64,000 nt of DNA, from assembly GCA_030789695.1 (NCBI GenBank), contig CM061132.1:157772817-157836816 (forward strand), given 5' to 3'. The notes under the pieces were generated by a model. That model saw nothing but the letters and a program-made list of their open reading frames with translations. It was not told the DNA's origin and did not search any database. The position numbers and the translations under genes were made by a program. The DNA is from Scilla litardierei (lineage: Eukaryota > Streptophyta > Magnoliopsida > Asparagales > Asparagaceae). Shown here in pieces: positions 10,214 to 21,428 of this stretch. Position 1 is the first letter of the stretch; each line of letters opens with the position of its first letter.

Positions 10214-12036
10214 TGATCGCGCCCGGGCGTACACCCTAAAGAGCGACCGTGTAGTTTTACCGCAAGCGCACGGTGTAGCGACGAGCGGGTATCGAACACA
10301 TGGAGGACGTATGACAGTGCCTTCTCTGAACAACCTGGCTATAGGGACAGAAAAGTAGGAATTTGCCTTTCGGCGATGTTGTCACAATCGTCAAATAATG
10401 TAAAGAGGTATAAAATCAAATAAAGACGCCTAGGGAATAGGGAATCCCCGCTACTCACCGTATCTCGTCATTGTGATTAATCGGTTTCACAATTGCTAGG
10501 GTAGAATGTCGGATGAACTAGTTGCAACTGAATGTAAAACCTAGCTCACGCTCTCGCGCTGTTGCCGATCTATAGCAAACCTAGGCTCGGGCCCAATCTC
10601 TTGCAAACCCTAGCCTAGGCAAGCTAGCATTAGGATCAAAGTCATCGTTCAATCGCATCCCGAGCCCACTTTCGTGCAAACTCGGGCTACGACCTAGGTT
10701 GGGATAGTTCCTACCCGTCCAATCTCTTGCAAACGGGTATTGGTATAGAATTGCAACCGAGAATCCTAGTATCGGTCCAATCTCTTGAAAACCGATACTT
10801 CGGGAACTCAATTCCAACCCAATTCGGATTTCTAGGGTTTCCTATCGAATTGGGATCCAATCTCTTGCAAATCCCAATCGGTATGAACACCTAGCTATCC
10901 GTGTTATATCAATCCCAAACTAACCCTAATAGCAATTCTAGCAATAGTTCTACCAAATCATCACAAATCAGAAATTGGGCTCGTAGGGTTCATCCACACG
11001 CCCTAAGACGTTAAGACTACTCACAAATCATATCACAAATGGAAGAATAATCAATTGAAATAGCAATAGAATTCATGGCAATATCAAAATAGCAATAAAA
11101 ATAAGATTTTTAATGAAGAGGGAGACAAACCAATGTAGCTTTCCAAGAATCCAACAAAATAACACTTTCTCTCCTCTCCAATCACAAGAATAAAACTCTA
11201 AAAAGTCTAATCTAAAAAGGCTGCCAAAAGCAATAAAAAAGCTCTCTAAACTAGGTTAGAATCTGGGGTTAAATACCCCCCAAAACTGCCCAAAAATTCG
11301 TGACCAAACTGCCCCTGCGTAGCTCCAAAATCGTGATTTCCGCTACAGGCAGCGCTACTCACTCGGCCGAGTGACAAAAGTCGCTCGGCCGAGTGAGAGA
11401 CCCTGAGAATTTCCAGTAAGTCTGGGGTCTTGGGGGTCTTCACTTCGGGGGTCACTCGGCTGAGGGAGTTGTCGTCACTCGGCCGATGGGCTTATCTTCA
11501 CTCGGGCGGTCGGCAATTGCCACTCGGCCGAGTGGGTCTTCTGATGCTTAGACTGACGAAAAACAGTAAGTCGGAAGTTTTTGATGGGTGTCGTCTGAGT
11601 GCCACTCGGGCGGACGGGATACGTCACTCGGCCGATGCGGCTTCTGATACTTGGCCGAGTGCACGCTTGGAGCGTGTCCGATCTGGCCGGCCGAGCGGGG
11701 TCTCGTCGGTCGGCCGAGTGACTCCTTCACTCGGCTGAGTGAGCTGCTGAAGATGCCCAAATTGCGTATTTTTGCCTCCTCGTCGCTCCTACGACATTCT
11801 TTCTTATTCCGCTCCTCTCCAATAGCAAAATACCCCTCGGAGAAGTCGTCGGTGACACTCCGGAGTATGTGTATCTCGTAATCACTCCAAATCGCTCCAA
11901 ATCTCCTGAAATACGACAAAAACAACAAATCGTGAAAAGTATCGCAATATCGTCGATAAATCGTGAAAAACATGATTTGAGCGATCTAAATGGCATGCAA
12001 ACATGTGGAAAAAAGGTGTAAAATACGGAGCGATCA
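10214..12036 (-). repeat. 3' LTR of the Athila-like element (1823 bp)
   Basis: Ends CGATCA; near-identical to 21429-23251. It contains a series of short (AATCTCTTGCAAA) motifs at 10590-10870 and the CGGCCG palindrome cluster at 11360-11745. A minus-strand TATA-like TATTTAA (11269-11275) lies about 85 bp past the cluster. Confidence 0.93.
11360..11745. repeat. Cluster of CACTCGGCCGAGTG-type palindromes in the LTR
   Basis: Perfect or near copies at 11360-11373, 11383-11395, 11521-11534 and several one- or two-base variants (11452, 11475, 11624, 11650, 11710, 11728). The same cluster occurs in the other LTR and, separately, upstream of the extra ORF. Confidence 0.9.
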
Positions 12037-12051
12037 AAATCCCCCAAGCTT
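12037..12051 (-). other. Polypurine tract of the Athila-like element
   Basis: Minus-strand AAGCTTGGGGGATTT directly precedes the 3' LTR. Near-identical AGCTTGGGGGAG tracts recur inside the element at 12601-12614, 13653-13664 and 17527-17538. Confidence 0.7.
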
Positions 12052-13993
12052 ACCTCTTACTCGTCCTCGAGGAAGATAAATAAAAGGCGAACCCGGTGGA
12101 TTCAGAAAATGAAAACGATGGAAAAACGGAAAACGAAAAACGAAGAAGAAAGAAGAAAGCGAAGAGGGAAGCTGCTAGATCATTTTTCTCAGGACATGGG
12201 TTTTGCTTACTCATATAGCATGCACCGAATGTAAAACACATGTCAAAGACTTTTATTTCGATATCATAGTATAATGGTGCAAATAGAGATAGAAAACCCA
12301 AGAATATTGTTATAGCATGAAAAATGGAATAATTCTAAGATTAACATCGTCTGAATCATTTAAAGCGGTATACAATATCGCAGATCACACACTTTTCAAT
12401 TGAATGCTTTCTATGAGGAGTATAAGAATATCACGCAATAGAATAGAAAGAATAGAAAAGCGTGGATTTCATGAAATGAGTGCTATGCATAGATTTCTGG
12501 ATTTCGTGAAGCTAAAGCAATCTCACCGAGTATAGAATATTACTTAGACTAGGTTGTCATGCACCGTCAAGTAGTCACTCTCTCACACATCTTTGGATTC
12601 TCTCCCCCAAGCTTATCTATAAGCGTGGTGACAAAGACAAAACTATACTTACATTCCCCATTTCTTCTGAAGCTCCAAATGCAAAAGAAAATAAAAATAA
12701 AAATAAAAACAAAAAGAGGGAAGAAAGAGAGGGTATATGAGATGGGATCGTTTATTGAGATTCTTTTCTCTTTTCTTTTCTTTCTCTCAAATCTTTTTCT
12801 TTTCTTTTCTTTTCTTTTTTTAATAATATCATTTATACACAAATGATCCCAAATCAAAAGAGAGAAAAGGATATACAAGAATTTTTCTTTTTCTTTTTGG
12901 TTTTGGGAAATTTGGAGCTAGGAATTTAATAACGGGGGAAATGCCAAATATTAGAATCGCTAAGGGGAGATTCACCAATGATTTTAAAATAGAGAATTAA
13001 TGTTCAAGATATGTGGAGAAAGAAATAAATATGTCTCTCAGTTCACTCTATAAGACGTACATGACAACTTCAGCAGGGTAATCTAATCTACTCAGTTTCG
13101 ACCACAAAAAAGCAAAACTAATCCAGATTTATCATAGCTAACATCATTCAATCATCCTGAAGTGAAGTGTACAAATCATGCAAATAGAAGTGATATAGGA
13201 AAAGAAAACGGTACTCCAGATATAAGCATCCAATGCGTGAATCTTGGTGTGTTTTCTACGATAGCATACATATGAATATTCAGAGTCAGCTAATAATAGA
13301 ATTTCATCCATTTTCACACAGAAAAAGTGTGGGTTACTATCTCTAAATGCAAGGCAAATCACAGCATATGATATCAGAAATAAAAGCTAAGACATGACAA
13401 ATATAGCATGCATATAGAGAAAGCTAACTCCACGTCATCATCATCACAGAAAAAATCATCTCTAGCATCAGATGAAAGAAGTAAAGATAAAAAGGGAAAA
13501 TAAAACTAATTACAATGCAGCACACAAAGAAAATAAGAAAAACGTGATGCATGGTAAAAAAGGAAAAGTGATGAAAATGAGTGCAAATGCGGAAAATGGC
13601 GTGAAAAAAACTAAGAATAAAGGTGGTAAATCGAAAAGAACGTGAGAACTCACTCCCCCAAGCTAAAGTGCACAGTGTCCTCAATGTGCGAAGTGTGGCA
13701 CACCGAGAGACGTGTAATGTGTGGGGCAGGTGAGGATGCATGCATGATGAAAAAGAAATAAAAATAACAAAATGAAAATATGATGCGGACATGATGCGTG
13801 CAGATATAAGAGTGAATCAGATATAAGAGTGTCACACCAAAAAGTCTCTCCCTCTCTCCCAAAAATGATATAGAAAGATATGATCAAAATGTGGACCCAA
13901 AACAGTGAGGGGAGGGGGTGGGCAAAAATCATCAGGACCGAGCAGAGACGGGCAGCATGACGGCAACAAAAAGATCAATGGCATCAAGGGTGC
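12052..13993 (-). other. Non-coding 3' region of the Athila-like element
   Basis: AT-rich, with a purine/pyrimidine-biased stretch at 12660-12840 (AAAATAAAAATAAAA, TTTTCTTTTC runs) and two extra polypurine-tract-like motifs. ORFs here are low-complexity and not convincing. Confidence 0.6.
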
Positions 13994-16159
13994 CTAAGAG
14001 GGTGGTGCTGCGCCGTCTCCGTCCTGAGGCGGAGGTGGAGGTGGTGGTGGTGGTGGCTGGGGAACAGTCTGCTGGGTGGGTGTGGGTATGGGTGTGGAAG
14101 CAGGCTGGGTGGGTGTAGGAGTGGGGGTGGGTACCTGCTGGGTGGGTGTGGGTAGGGTCGGTACGTGAGGAAGCCGATCGAGAATCTGAGTGAGGCAATA
14201 GTGAATGACCGGAAGTAGGTCGAAGCGGCTGGCCATAGCGGTGACGGTGGCAGACATGGTCCTGAGGTCACCTCTGAGGCCACTCACCGCCCCCTCGAGA
14301 GCACGAATGCTCTGAAGTACAGTGTCGGGGTGAGGTGGTGTAGAGGGACGCACGTGTCTGTGCTGTGCAGGACGGGGCTGGCGGACTCGGGTGGTGTAGT
14401 GGATGGGCTCAGCAGGCATGTGGAGGAAGGGTGCTGTGCTCACAAGTGGGGGCCTAGCCTCAGGGCGAGGCTGGGGCGCAGGCTGGTGTGAGGTGGAAGC
14501 AGCAGTAGCGGAAGTGGAATATAAAAGTGGCGACGAGGCGGCAAAAGAGGTCAGTGACACAGACGTGGGAACAGACGTCACGACACTCTCAGAAAGTACG
14601 GCTGCGGTGGAGACAGAAGTGACAACCACTGGGGAGGCAGTGTGGGGTCCAAAAGGAGAAATCCCAGCGGAGATCATACAGACCATGGTCTCCACGACGG
14701 CAGCGAAAGAAGGCTCTCCGCTCTCAACAAAAGTAGGTGGGCGCTCGGGTAGTGCGGAGCAAAGGGGCTCAACGGACAGAGGGCCAGCTGTGGTGGGAGT
14801 GGTGGTGGGCGTGGAGGTAGTGGAGGTGGTCTCAGCGAGTGTACTCCCGACACCGGTAGAAGTGTGGACAGAGGTGTCGGGAGCAGCAGAAATATCAGGC
14901 TGTTGAGGGGCCACGGGGTCAACGGGTGCAGCGTGTGCAGTGTATGCCTGCTCAGCCTGCTCAGCCTCCTCAGCCTCAAGCACGTAGGCGGCGGGGATCA
15001 GGAGATCCATCGCCGGAAGCCAGTCCACCTGTGCTGGTGCTATCTGTGTCCGAGCTGGGCTCGGAAGGATCATGTAGTCAGCACCGTAAGGACCGCGCAA
15101 CCAAACCCAGTGTCGCTGGCCGTGCGGACAAAGCATCTTCATCCGGGCCATGACATCTATAGACAGTGAAGTGGGGCCTGGAGAACGACGCAAATCGGCC
15201 GGTAGGTCCTCGCCGGTCATCAGGGTGAGCAGGGTGATCAGACCGCCGCAACATATCGGTGAGCGAGCGCCCACCGATACGATGATGCGGTCCAAAAACC
15301 AGCTCGCGATATCAATCACGACGGCGGGGACCAACTCGTCACTCTCCCTAGCTAGAACTCTGGGACGCGTCATCGCATAGAGCATATAAAGCTCTGGCGT
15401 GGACATCGTCCCAGGTTCATACCTCGCCAAAAAGGTAGTCGCCATAAGGCGCTGAACTATTCGGAGGCAGGGGTGGACGATGGCTGAGGCCTTGGCCCTA
15501 CTAGGGTCAAGGGCAGCTGGTAAACCCGTGATCCGGGCCCAGAAAGCGTGGGAATCGAAGGAAGGTGGGGGAATGTGAGTGGGTGCGTAACCACGGTCGG
15601 CCCCGGGGATATCGGGCCACGAAAAGAATGCTCTCATCATACCGAGAGTGACCTGGCACTCCGGGTCCATCAACCTGAACGAGCATCCCTCGTCGGTCCG
15701 GGCAATAGAACTAAGCACCTCAAGTGTCGGACGGACGAAGGTGTCCGCCGACACTTGGAAAAAATCTCGCAAGCCCACGTTGTCATACAACGTGAGCATC
15801 CCCTCAAGTACCCCCAGGCGTCCTAGGTCTGCAAGGTGCGCGAACCTGGAGGGTACAATCGAGCGTTGGGTAATGCGCTCGAAGACGACGCGGTGTGCGT
15901 CGTCTCGGAACGTAATCCCCAGCGGCCTGACAAGTGGAGCCGGTGGTGGCAGTGGATCGGCAGGGAGTGGCTGTGCGGGGTGAACGGGGACTGCAGGCTG
16001 TGGCTGTGTGGGGTGAACAGGGTCTGCAGGCTGTGGGTGTGCGGGGTGAGGTGGTGTAGGCGGAGGAGAGTCCTCCATCTCGTGGGAGGGGCCGGCCTCA
16101 TCCGGCCGCTTCCGCTTGGCGGAAGCTCTCCTGGTGCGTGGCCGTGTCCGGGGTGGCAT
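13994..16159 (-). CDS. Extra (env-position, ATHILA ORF-1-like) protein of the Athila-like element, intact 721 codons
   Basis: Uninterrupted ORF located after integrase and before the 3' LTR, the place where Athila elements carry their third, env-like gene. Residues about 1-30 are Arg/Lys-rich (MPPRTRPRTRRASAKRKRP), a possible nuclear signal. About 30-75 are Pro-rich HPAQPLPADP-type repeats. About 80-370 form a globular region (VVFERITQRSIVPSRFAHL, GLRDFFQV, FRLMDPECQVTLG) laid out like the plant ATHILA ORF-1 family. A Ser/Thr/Pro-rich linker follows, then a short amphipathic segment (IRALEGAVSGLRGDL) and a PTPTPT/poly-Pro tail. No signal peptide or clear membrane span is visible, so a viral-type envelope role is not supported by what can be read. 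Its intactness contrasts with the broken pol. The family assignment is by eye. Confidence 0.7.
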   Translation of the reverse strand: MPPRTRPRTRRASAKRKRPDEAGPSHEMEDSPPPTPPHPAHPQPADPVHPTQPQPAVPVHPAQPLPADPLPPPAPLVRPLGITFRDDAHRVVFERITQRSIVPSRFAHLADLGRLGVLEGMLTLYDNVGLRDFFQVSADTFVRPTLEVLSSIARTDEGCSFRLMDPECQVTLGMMRAFFSWPDIPGADRGYAPTHIPPPSFDSHAFWARITGLPAALDPSRAKASAIVHPCLRIVQRLMATTFLARYEPGTMSTPELYMLYAMTRPRVLARESDELVPAVVIDIASWFLDRIIVSVGARSPICCGGLITLLTLMTGEDLPADLRRSPGPTSLSIDVMARMKMLCPHGQRHWVWLRGPYGADYMILPSPARTQIAPAQVDWLPAMDLLIPAAYVLEAEEAEQAEQAYTAHAAPVDPVAPQQPDISAAPDTSVHTSTGVGSTLAETTSTTSTPTTTPTTAGPLSVEPLCSALPERPPTFVESGEPSFAAVVETMVCMISAGISPFGPHTASPVVVTSVSTAAVLSESVVTSVPTSVSLTSFAASSPLLYSTSATAASTSHQPAPQPRPEARPPLVSTAPFLHMPAEPIHYTTRVRQPRPAQHRHVRPSTPPHPDTVLQSIRALEGAVSGLRGDLRTMSATVTAMASRFDLLPVIHYCLTQILDRLPHVPTLPTPTQQVPTPTPTPTQPASTPIPTPTQQTVPQPPPPPPPPPPQDGDGAAPPS

Positions 16160-16708
16160 GTGGGCCCCGGGTGCTCACCAAAAATAGGAAAAACGCGGCG
16201 TGCGAAAGTAAGTGGAACGAGTATACCGTAACACGCCGCGAGAGCAAAATAGTGGATGCGTGCGAAGACGCCGCCTCCACAAAGCCAAAAACGCTCCCCG
16301 GAAGCTCCCCTAGGCTCCCCTAAGCTCCCCAATATAGCCTGCACATCAAACGAAGATATCCGCGAGTAATATTCAAAATGTATGGGGGGTTAGGGATATA
16401 ATAGATAGATTTTGAAGTTAATTTGGTGTAGGGGTTCGATTTGCACATGGATCGTCGAAAAATACAAGAAAAAGGAGAAAATAGGGCGAAAAGGGGCAAC
16501 CGGAGCTCGGCCGGCGGTGAGATCGCCGGCGGCGACTCGGGCGGAGGGGCGGTGGCGTCGGCCGGCGGTGGTCGGCCGAGCACGGCGGAGGCGAGTGCGG
16601 TCGGGCGAGTGGCAGCGAGTCGCAGCGGGCGTGGGGGGCTGATCGGGCGCGGGCTCGGGCGTGAAAACGAAAAAGTGATGCTTCGAATTCCGTGCCGACC
16701 CGCTGCCC
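16160..16708 (-). other. Putative leader between the internal TATA box and the extra ORF
   Basis: GC-rich at 16490-16660 (CGGCCGGCGG-type sequence), AT-rich nearer the ORF. It holds only non-convincing overlapping ORFs. Confidence 0.4.
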
Positions 16709-17066
16709 TTTATATAGGAAAAGTTACGACGCGGCCGAGTGAAAGTGTCACTTGGCCGAGTGATCGTAACGGAAATATTTTTGAAAATTCCTCCCCGCTT
16801 ACGACTCGGCCGAGTGGCTTGGCCACCATCGGCCGAGTGGAAAAAGTCCATTCGGCCGAGTGGCATAAGCTACTCGGCAGTTCTCGCCCTAGGAGCGTAT
16901 CAGTTTCACTCGGCCGAGTGAAGATATATACTCGGCCGAGTGGCAATTATACTGAAATCAAGAAAAGAAACAGAGAGTTGGGTACATCAGACTTCCCTCG
17001 TTGGTCCACCGCTCGGGCGGACGAACTTATGTGCTCGGCCGAGTGGCTAGTGTACTCGGCCGAGTG
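16709..17066 (-). promoter_or_regulatory. Candidate internal promoter: palindrome cluster plus TATA box upstream of the extra ORF
   Basis: A strong minus-strand TATA box (CCTATATAAAGGGC; TATATAAA at 16716-16709) is preceded, 16 bp upstream in that orientation, by about ten ACTCGGCCGAGT-type palindromes at 16732-17066. The LTRs have the same palindrome cluster upstream of a TATA-like box. The shared arrangement suggests, but does not prove, a dedicated promoter for the 721-codon ORF. Confidence 0.5.
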
Positions 17067-17609
17067 AACCCTGTTTTCTGCTGTTTGGCTCCGTTTGGGC
17101 TCTAATCTCTATTTTTCTTCCTCCAGTTGATTTCTTCCTCCTCCTAAGCATCGAGCGCATTCCTGGAGCGCTCTATGTCGCCTTGTTCATCCTCCTAATG
17201 AGAGATATCCCTTTCTCCTCTCCTGTCAAGGAAAAATAGGACCCGTTATCACGAATTTTTAAGGCAAACGACTCAAAACACTAATAAGTTCTAAAACAAA
17301 AATAAAGAACAAAGTAAAAATAAAGCGATAACCGTCGGGTTGCCTCCCGACAAGCGCTCGTTTAAGGTCTTGAGCTCGACCCCCTTGGATATTCAATTTA
17401 ATGCGGGATATTGGGTGCATATGAGATGCACCCGTCGAATTTATCGGGAAGAACGCTCGGATTCGGATGTTGTGGCGGCGTGTTCTTCCTCGGTGATCTT
17501 TTGTCTCGGGTAGTGTTGGGGGGTGGCTCCCCCAAGCTAGTGCTTGCTCCGGTCCTCGGCTTCACCGGTGACACCGATTTCTGTATCGGTGGAGCTTTCT
17601 TCGGAGACT

Positions 17610-20600
17610 TCATCTTTGAGAGCTTGCAGAGCTCTCGTATTCTTGCGACATCAGCGTCGCCTTCATCAATTTCCATGGAAGATCGGGGGAGTCATTCATC
17701 TTTTCTTCTTGGCCCAAGTCCGGCCCTTCCTCAAAGTCTTCCTCAAATATTGCGCCAATGGAATGGGGGATCGCCTCCTCAATGACCTCGTCAAGGAGGT
17801 ATGAAAGATCGTCCGGTCGTCCCTTAAGCAGATATATTCTACTTATTTCTCCCATAGGGACTCCCTCGGAATAATGCTTGAGCCTTTGTCCATTTACTTT
17901 AAATGTGGATCCGTCCTTGCTTTCTAACTCAAAAGCTCCTCCCGGTTGTATGTGCTTGATTGTGAAAGGTCCGGACCACCGAGACCTCAATTTTCCGGGA
18001 AAGAGTCGGAGCCGGGAATTGAATAGGAGGACTTTATCTCCGACCTTGAAGTCCGTAACAGTTATGCGTGCATCGTGGAGAATCTTGGTCCTTTCTTTGT
18101 AAATTCTCGAGCTCTCGTAGGCGTCTCTCCTAATCTCATCAAGCTCGTTGATGTCCAAGAGTCGCCTCACCGCCGCACTCTTATAATCGTAATTGAGGGT
18201 CTTGATGGCCCAATACGCGCGGTGTTCCAGCTCTACCGGCAAGTGACAAGCTTTCCCAAAAACAAGTCGGAACGGTGTGGTGCCGATGGGAGTGCGAAAG
18301 GCTGTGCGATATGCCCATAGAGCATCGTTTAGCTTCATTGACCAATCCTTTCTAGATCGATCAACGGTCTTCTCAAGAATTTGTTTTATCTCTCTATTCG
18401 AGACCTCCACTTGGCCGCTCGTCTGGGGGTGATATGCCATGCCAACTCTATGGTTTACCCTGTACTTCTTCAGCATGGCTTCGAACTTGTTTTCTATGAA
18501 ATGGCTCCCCCCCGTCGCTTATTAAGGTACGAGGCACCCCGAAGCGTGGGAAGATATTCTGCCTGAAAAATTTAGAAACAACTCTTGCATCATTGGTAGG
18601 GGTAGCGATTGCTTCCACCCATTTGGAAACGTAGTCAACGGCCAATAGGATATACTTGTTACCGTTGCTTGACGGAAATGGTCCCATGAAGTCCACTCCC
18701 CAACAATCAAAAAGCTCAATTTCTTGGATGGGCCTCATTGGCATCTCATTACGTCTGGAAATATTCCCGGTCCGTTGGCATCTATCACACCCCTTCACAA
18801 AGTCGTGGGTGTCTCTGAACATTGTTGGCCAGAAGAATCCGATCTGCAAAATCTTAGCGGTAGTTTTAGAGGCGGCATGATGTCCCCCGCATGGCATACC
18901 GTGGCAATGCAAGATGATAGACGTTGCCTCCTCCTTAGAAACACACCTTCGAATAACACTATCTTTGCATATCTTGAAGAGGTATGGATCTTCCCAAAAA
19001 TAGCTACGGACCTCATGCAAAAATCTCCTCTTTTGTTGCGTGGGCATCCCATGCGGTTTAATTCCACAAGCCAAGTAATTGACGAAGTCCGCGTACCAAG
19101 GCACTTCCCCGGGCCTTATGGCGTATAGCCTCTCATCCACGAACGTGTCGTCGATAGGTAAACTCTCATCCTCCTTGTCGCGAATAAGCCGAGACAAATG
19201 ATCCGCCACAACATTGTCCGTACCTTTCTTGTCTCTGATCTCCAAATCAAATTCTTGCAACAAGAATATCCACCTAATTAACTGGGGTTTGGCCTCCTTC
19301 TTGTTTAGAAGATATTTCAATGCCGCATGGTCGGTGTGGACAATCACCTTGGAACCAAGGAGGTAGGAGCGAAACTTCTCGATGGAATAGACGACCGCTA
19401 GAAGCTCTTTTTCGGTAGTTGTATAGTTTTTCTGCGCGTCATCCAATGTCTTGCTCGCATAGAATATTGCATGAAGCTTCTTATCTTTCCTTTGTCCCAA
19501 TACCGCTCCAATGGCTTGGTCGCTAGCATCACACATTAGCTCAAAGGGAAGGCTCCAATCCGGTGGTTGTATGATCGGTGCGAAAACTAGTGCTTTCTTC
19601 AAGGTATTGAAGGCTTGCAAGCATTCGCCTGAAAAAATAAAAGGAGTATCTTTAGCAAGCAAGGACGTAAGAGGTCGGGCAATCAAGGCAAAATCCCTGA
19701 TAAAGCGGCGGTAAAACCCCGCATGACCAAGAAATCCTCTAATGCCCTTAACATTAATAGGAGGTGGGAGTTTCTCGATTACCTCAATCTTTGCCTTATC
19801 TACCTCAATCCCTCTTGAGGAGACAAGGTGCCCAAGAACTATACCTTCCGTGACCATGAAGTGGCATTTCTCCCAGTTCAGAGTTAGATTATTTTGTTGG
19901 CACCTTTTAAGAACTTTAGTGAGATTAGCCAAACAAGAATCAAACTCGCTCCCATAAACCGAGAAATCATCCATAAAGACTTCCATTATATTTTCAATGT
20001 AATCAGAAAAAATGGATGTCATACATCTCTGAAAGGTTGCGGGAGCATTACAAAGACCGAAGGGCATCCTACGGTAGGCATAGGTACCATAGGGGCAGGT
20101 GAAAGTGGTTTTTTCCTGGTCATCTTCGTGCAAAGGGATTTGGAAAAATCCCGAATACCCATCCAAATAACAAAAGTATTTATGTTTAGCTAGGCGTTCG
20201 AGCATTTGATCAATGAAGGGCAATGGGTAATGGTCTTTTCAGGTGGCTTTATTTAGTTTCCTATAATCTATGCACATTCGCCATCCCGTGACAGTGCGAG
20301 TAGAAATGGGTTCTCCTTTATCATTTTTTATAACGGTCATCCCCCCTTTCTTGGGGACGACGTGAACAGGGCTAACCCATCTACTATCAGAGATCGGATA
20401 GATAATTCCAGCATCAAGCAATTTTAGGATTTCCTTTTTCACTACCTCTTTCATATTCGGGTTCAACCGCCTTTGAGGCTCAATAGAAGAGGCTTCATTG
20501 TTTTCTAAGTGGATCCTATGCGTGCATAGCCTAGGGCTTATTCCCTTAAGATCAGAGATTGTGTAACCAAGGACATCCTTGTGATCCCTAAGGACTTCTA

Positions 20601-21261
20601 ATAATTTTTCAAGTTGGTCTTGGCCTAGGTGAGCATTTACAATCACCGGAAAGGTCAATTTACTACCCAAGAAAGCATACCTTAGATTCGGCGGTAATTG
20701 TTTAAGCTCTACCTCAAAGGGTGCTGTACCCTTTGCTTTGTCGTCTTGTGTGAATTTGGCTTCTCCTTCGACATCTGAATTTAGCTCACTCTCGAATGGG
20801 GGCTCAGATTCGCTTTCTAGTGAGGACGGTGCATCGGAATAGACGCTCTCCGATTCTGCGCCTGCATCGATAGGACCACCACCTTGCTCCGGTTCATTCC
20901 TGAGATCAAGAAATACGTCAACAGATTCATAAATGCAAGAGTGAGGGTCATAGAGTGTATCTCCCTGAATATCGGTTTGTTCGAAGTGTTCCTCGGGAGT
21001 GTAGTACTCTTCGACACACGTTCTATCGCCTTCAAAATATAGCTTGTCATCCCTCACATCAACTCTGATATCGCCCCCAATAGTCCCATCCGGGGAGATT
21101 TGATCCATCACGAAGCTAGCAAACAGTTGTTCGACGGGGTCCTCGATACTAATAGCAAAAGCTCCGGTAGCGTAGACCTCATCAATAAGTTCCTTGAGGA
21201 GCTCCGCAAAAGATTCATCATCTCCCTGGCCAGACTCAGTCATGGGAATTGCATCCCCCAT
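17610..21261 (-). pseudogene. pol (RT - RNase H - integrase) of the Athila-like element, two inactivating changes
   Basis: Reverse transcriptase, RNase H and integrase of an Athila-type Gypsy element. 21261-20239 covers the pre-RT region (LPPNLRYAFLG) and RT start (WVSPVHVVPKKGG, CIDYRKLN). An in-frame TGA follows (20241-20239), then the same frame reopens: RT core FMDDF (in place of the usual YxDD), RNase H ([19 protein letters not shown]), the integrase zinc finger with [11 protein letters not shown] and CDRCQ, first Asp WGVDFMGP, second Asp TLISDGG. A run of seven C on the plus strand (18507-18513) then shifts the frame; the integrase resumes at 18476 with [11 protein letters not shown] (catalytic Glu) and runs to a [13 protein letters not shown] end. 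A further ORF in another frame (17676-17398, KSPKKAPP...) may be its tail. No gag or protease precedes it. Confidence 0.92.
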
Positions 21262-21404
21262 TTTACCTGATAAGATTCCGTGGAGAATTTCGGGAGAGAT
21301 TGCAAAATGGGGCTGTAAACAGAGTTAGAAAAGACTGAAGCAATAAAGAAAGAAGTTGAAGAGAAATGACCGGGTGATCCAAATCAAACTCTGTCAAAGC
21401 GTCC
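21262..21404 (-). other. Deleted gag/protease region
   Basis: Only about 140 bp separate the primer-binding site from the pol ORF. No gag, zinc knuckle or DTG protease motif is present, so the 5' coding third has been lost. Confidence 0.75.
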
Positions 21405-21422
21405 TCCCCAGCAACGGCGCCA
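21405..21422 (-). other. Primer-binding site of the Athila-like element
   Basis: Minus-strand TGGCGCCGTTGCTGGGGA, six bases inside the 5' LTR end. It matches the PBS usually seen in plant Athila elements (tRNA-Asp type) except for one base. Confidence 0.85.
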
Positions 21423-21428
21423 AAAACT

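Noticed and set aside
14403..15169. Plus-strand ORFs over the extra ORF
   Set aside because: Antisense shadows of a biased-composition gene; no family motif.
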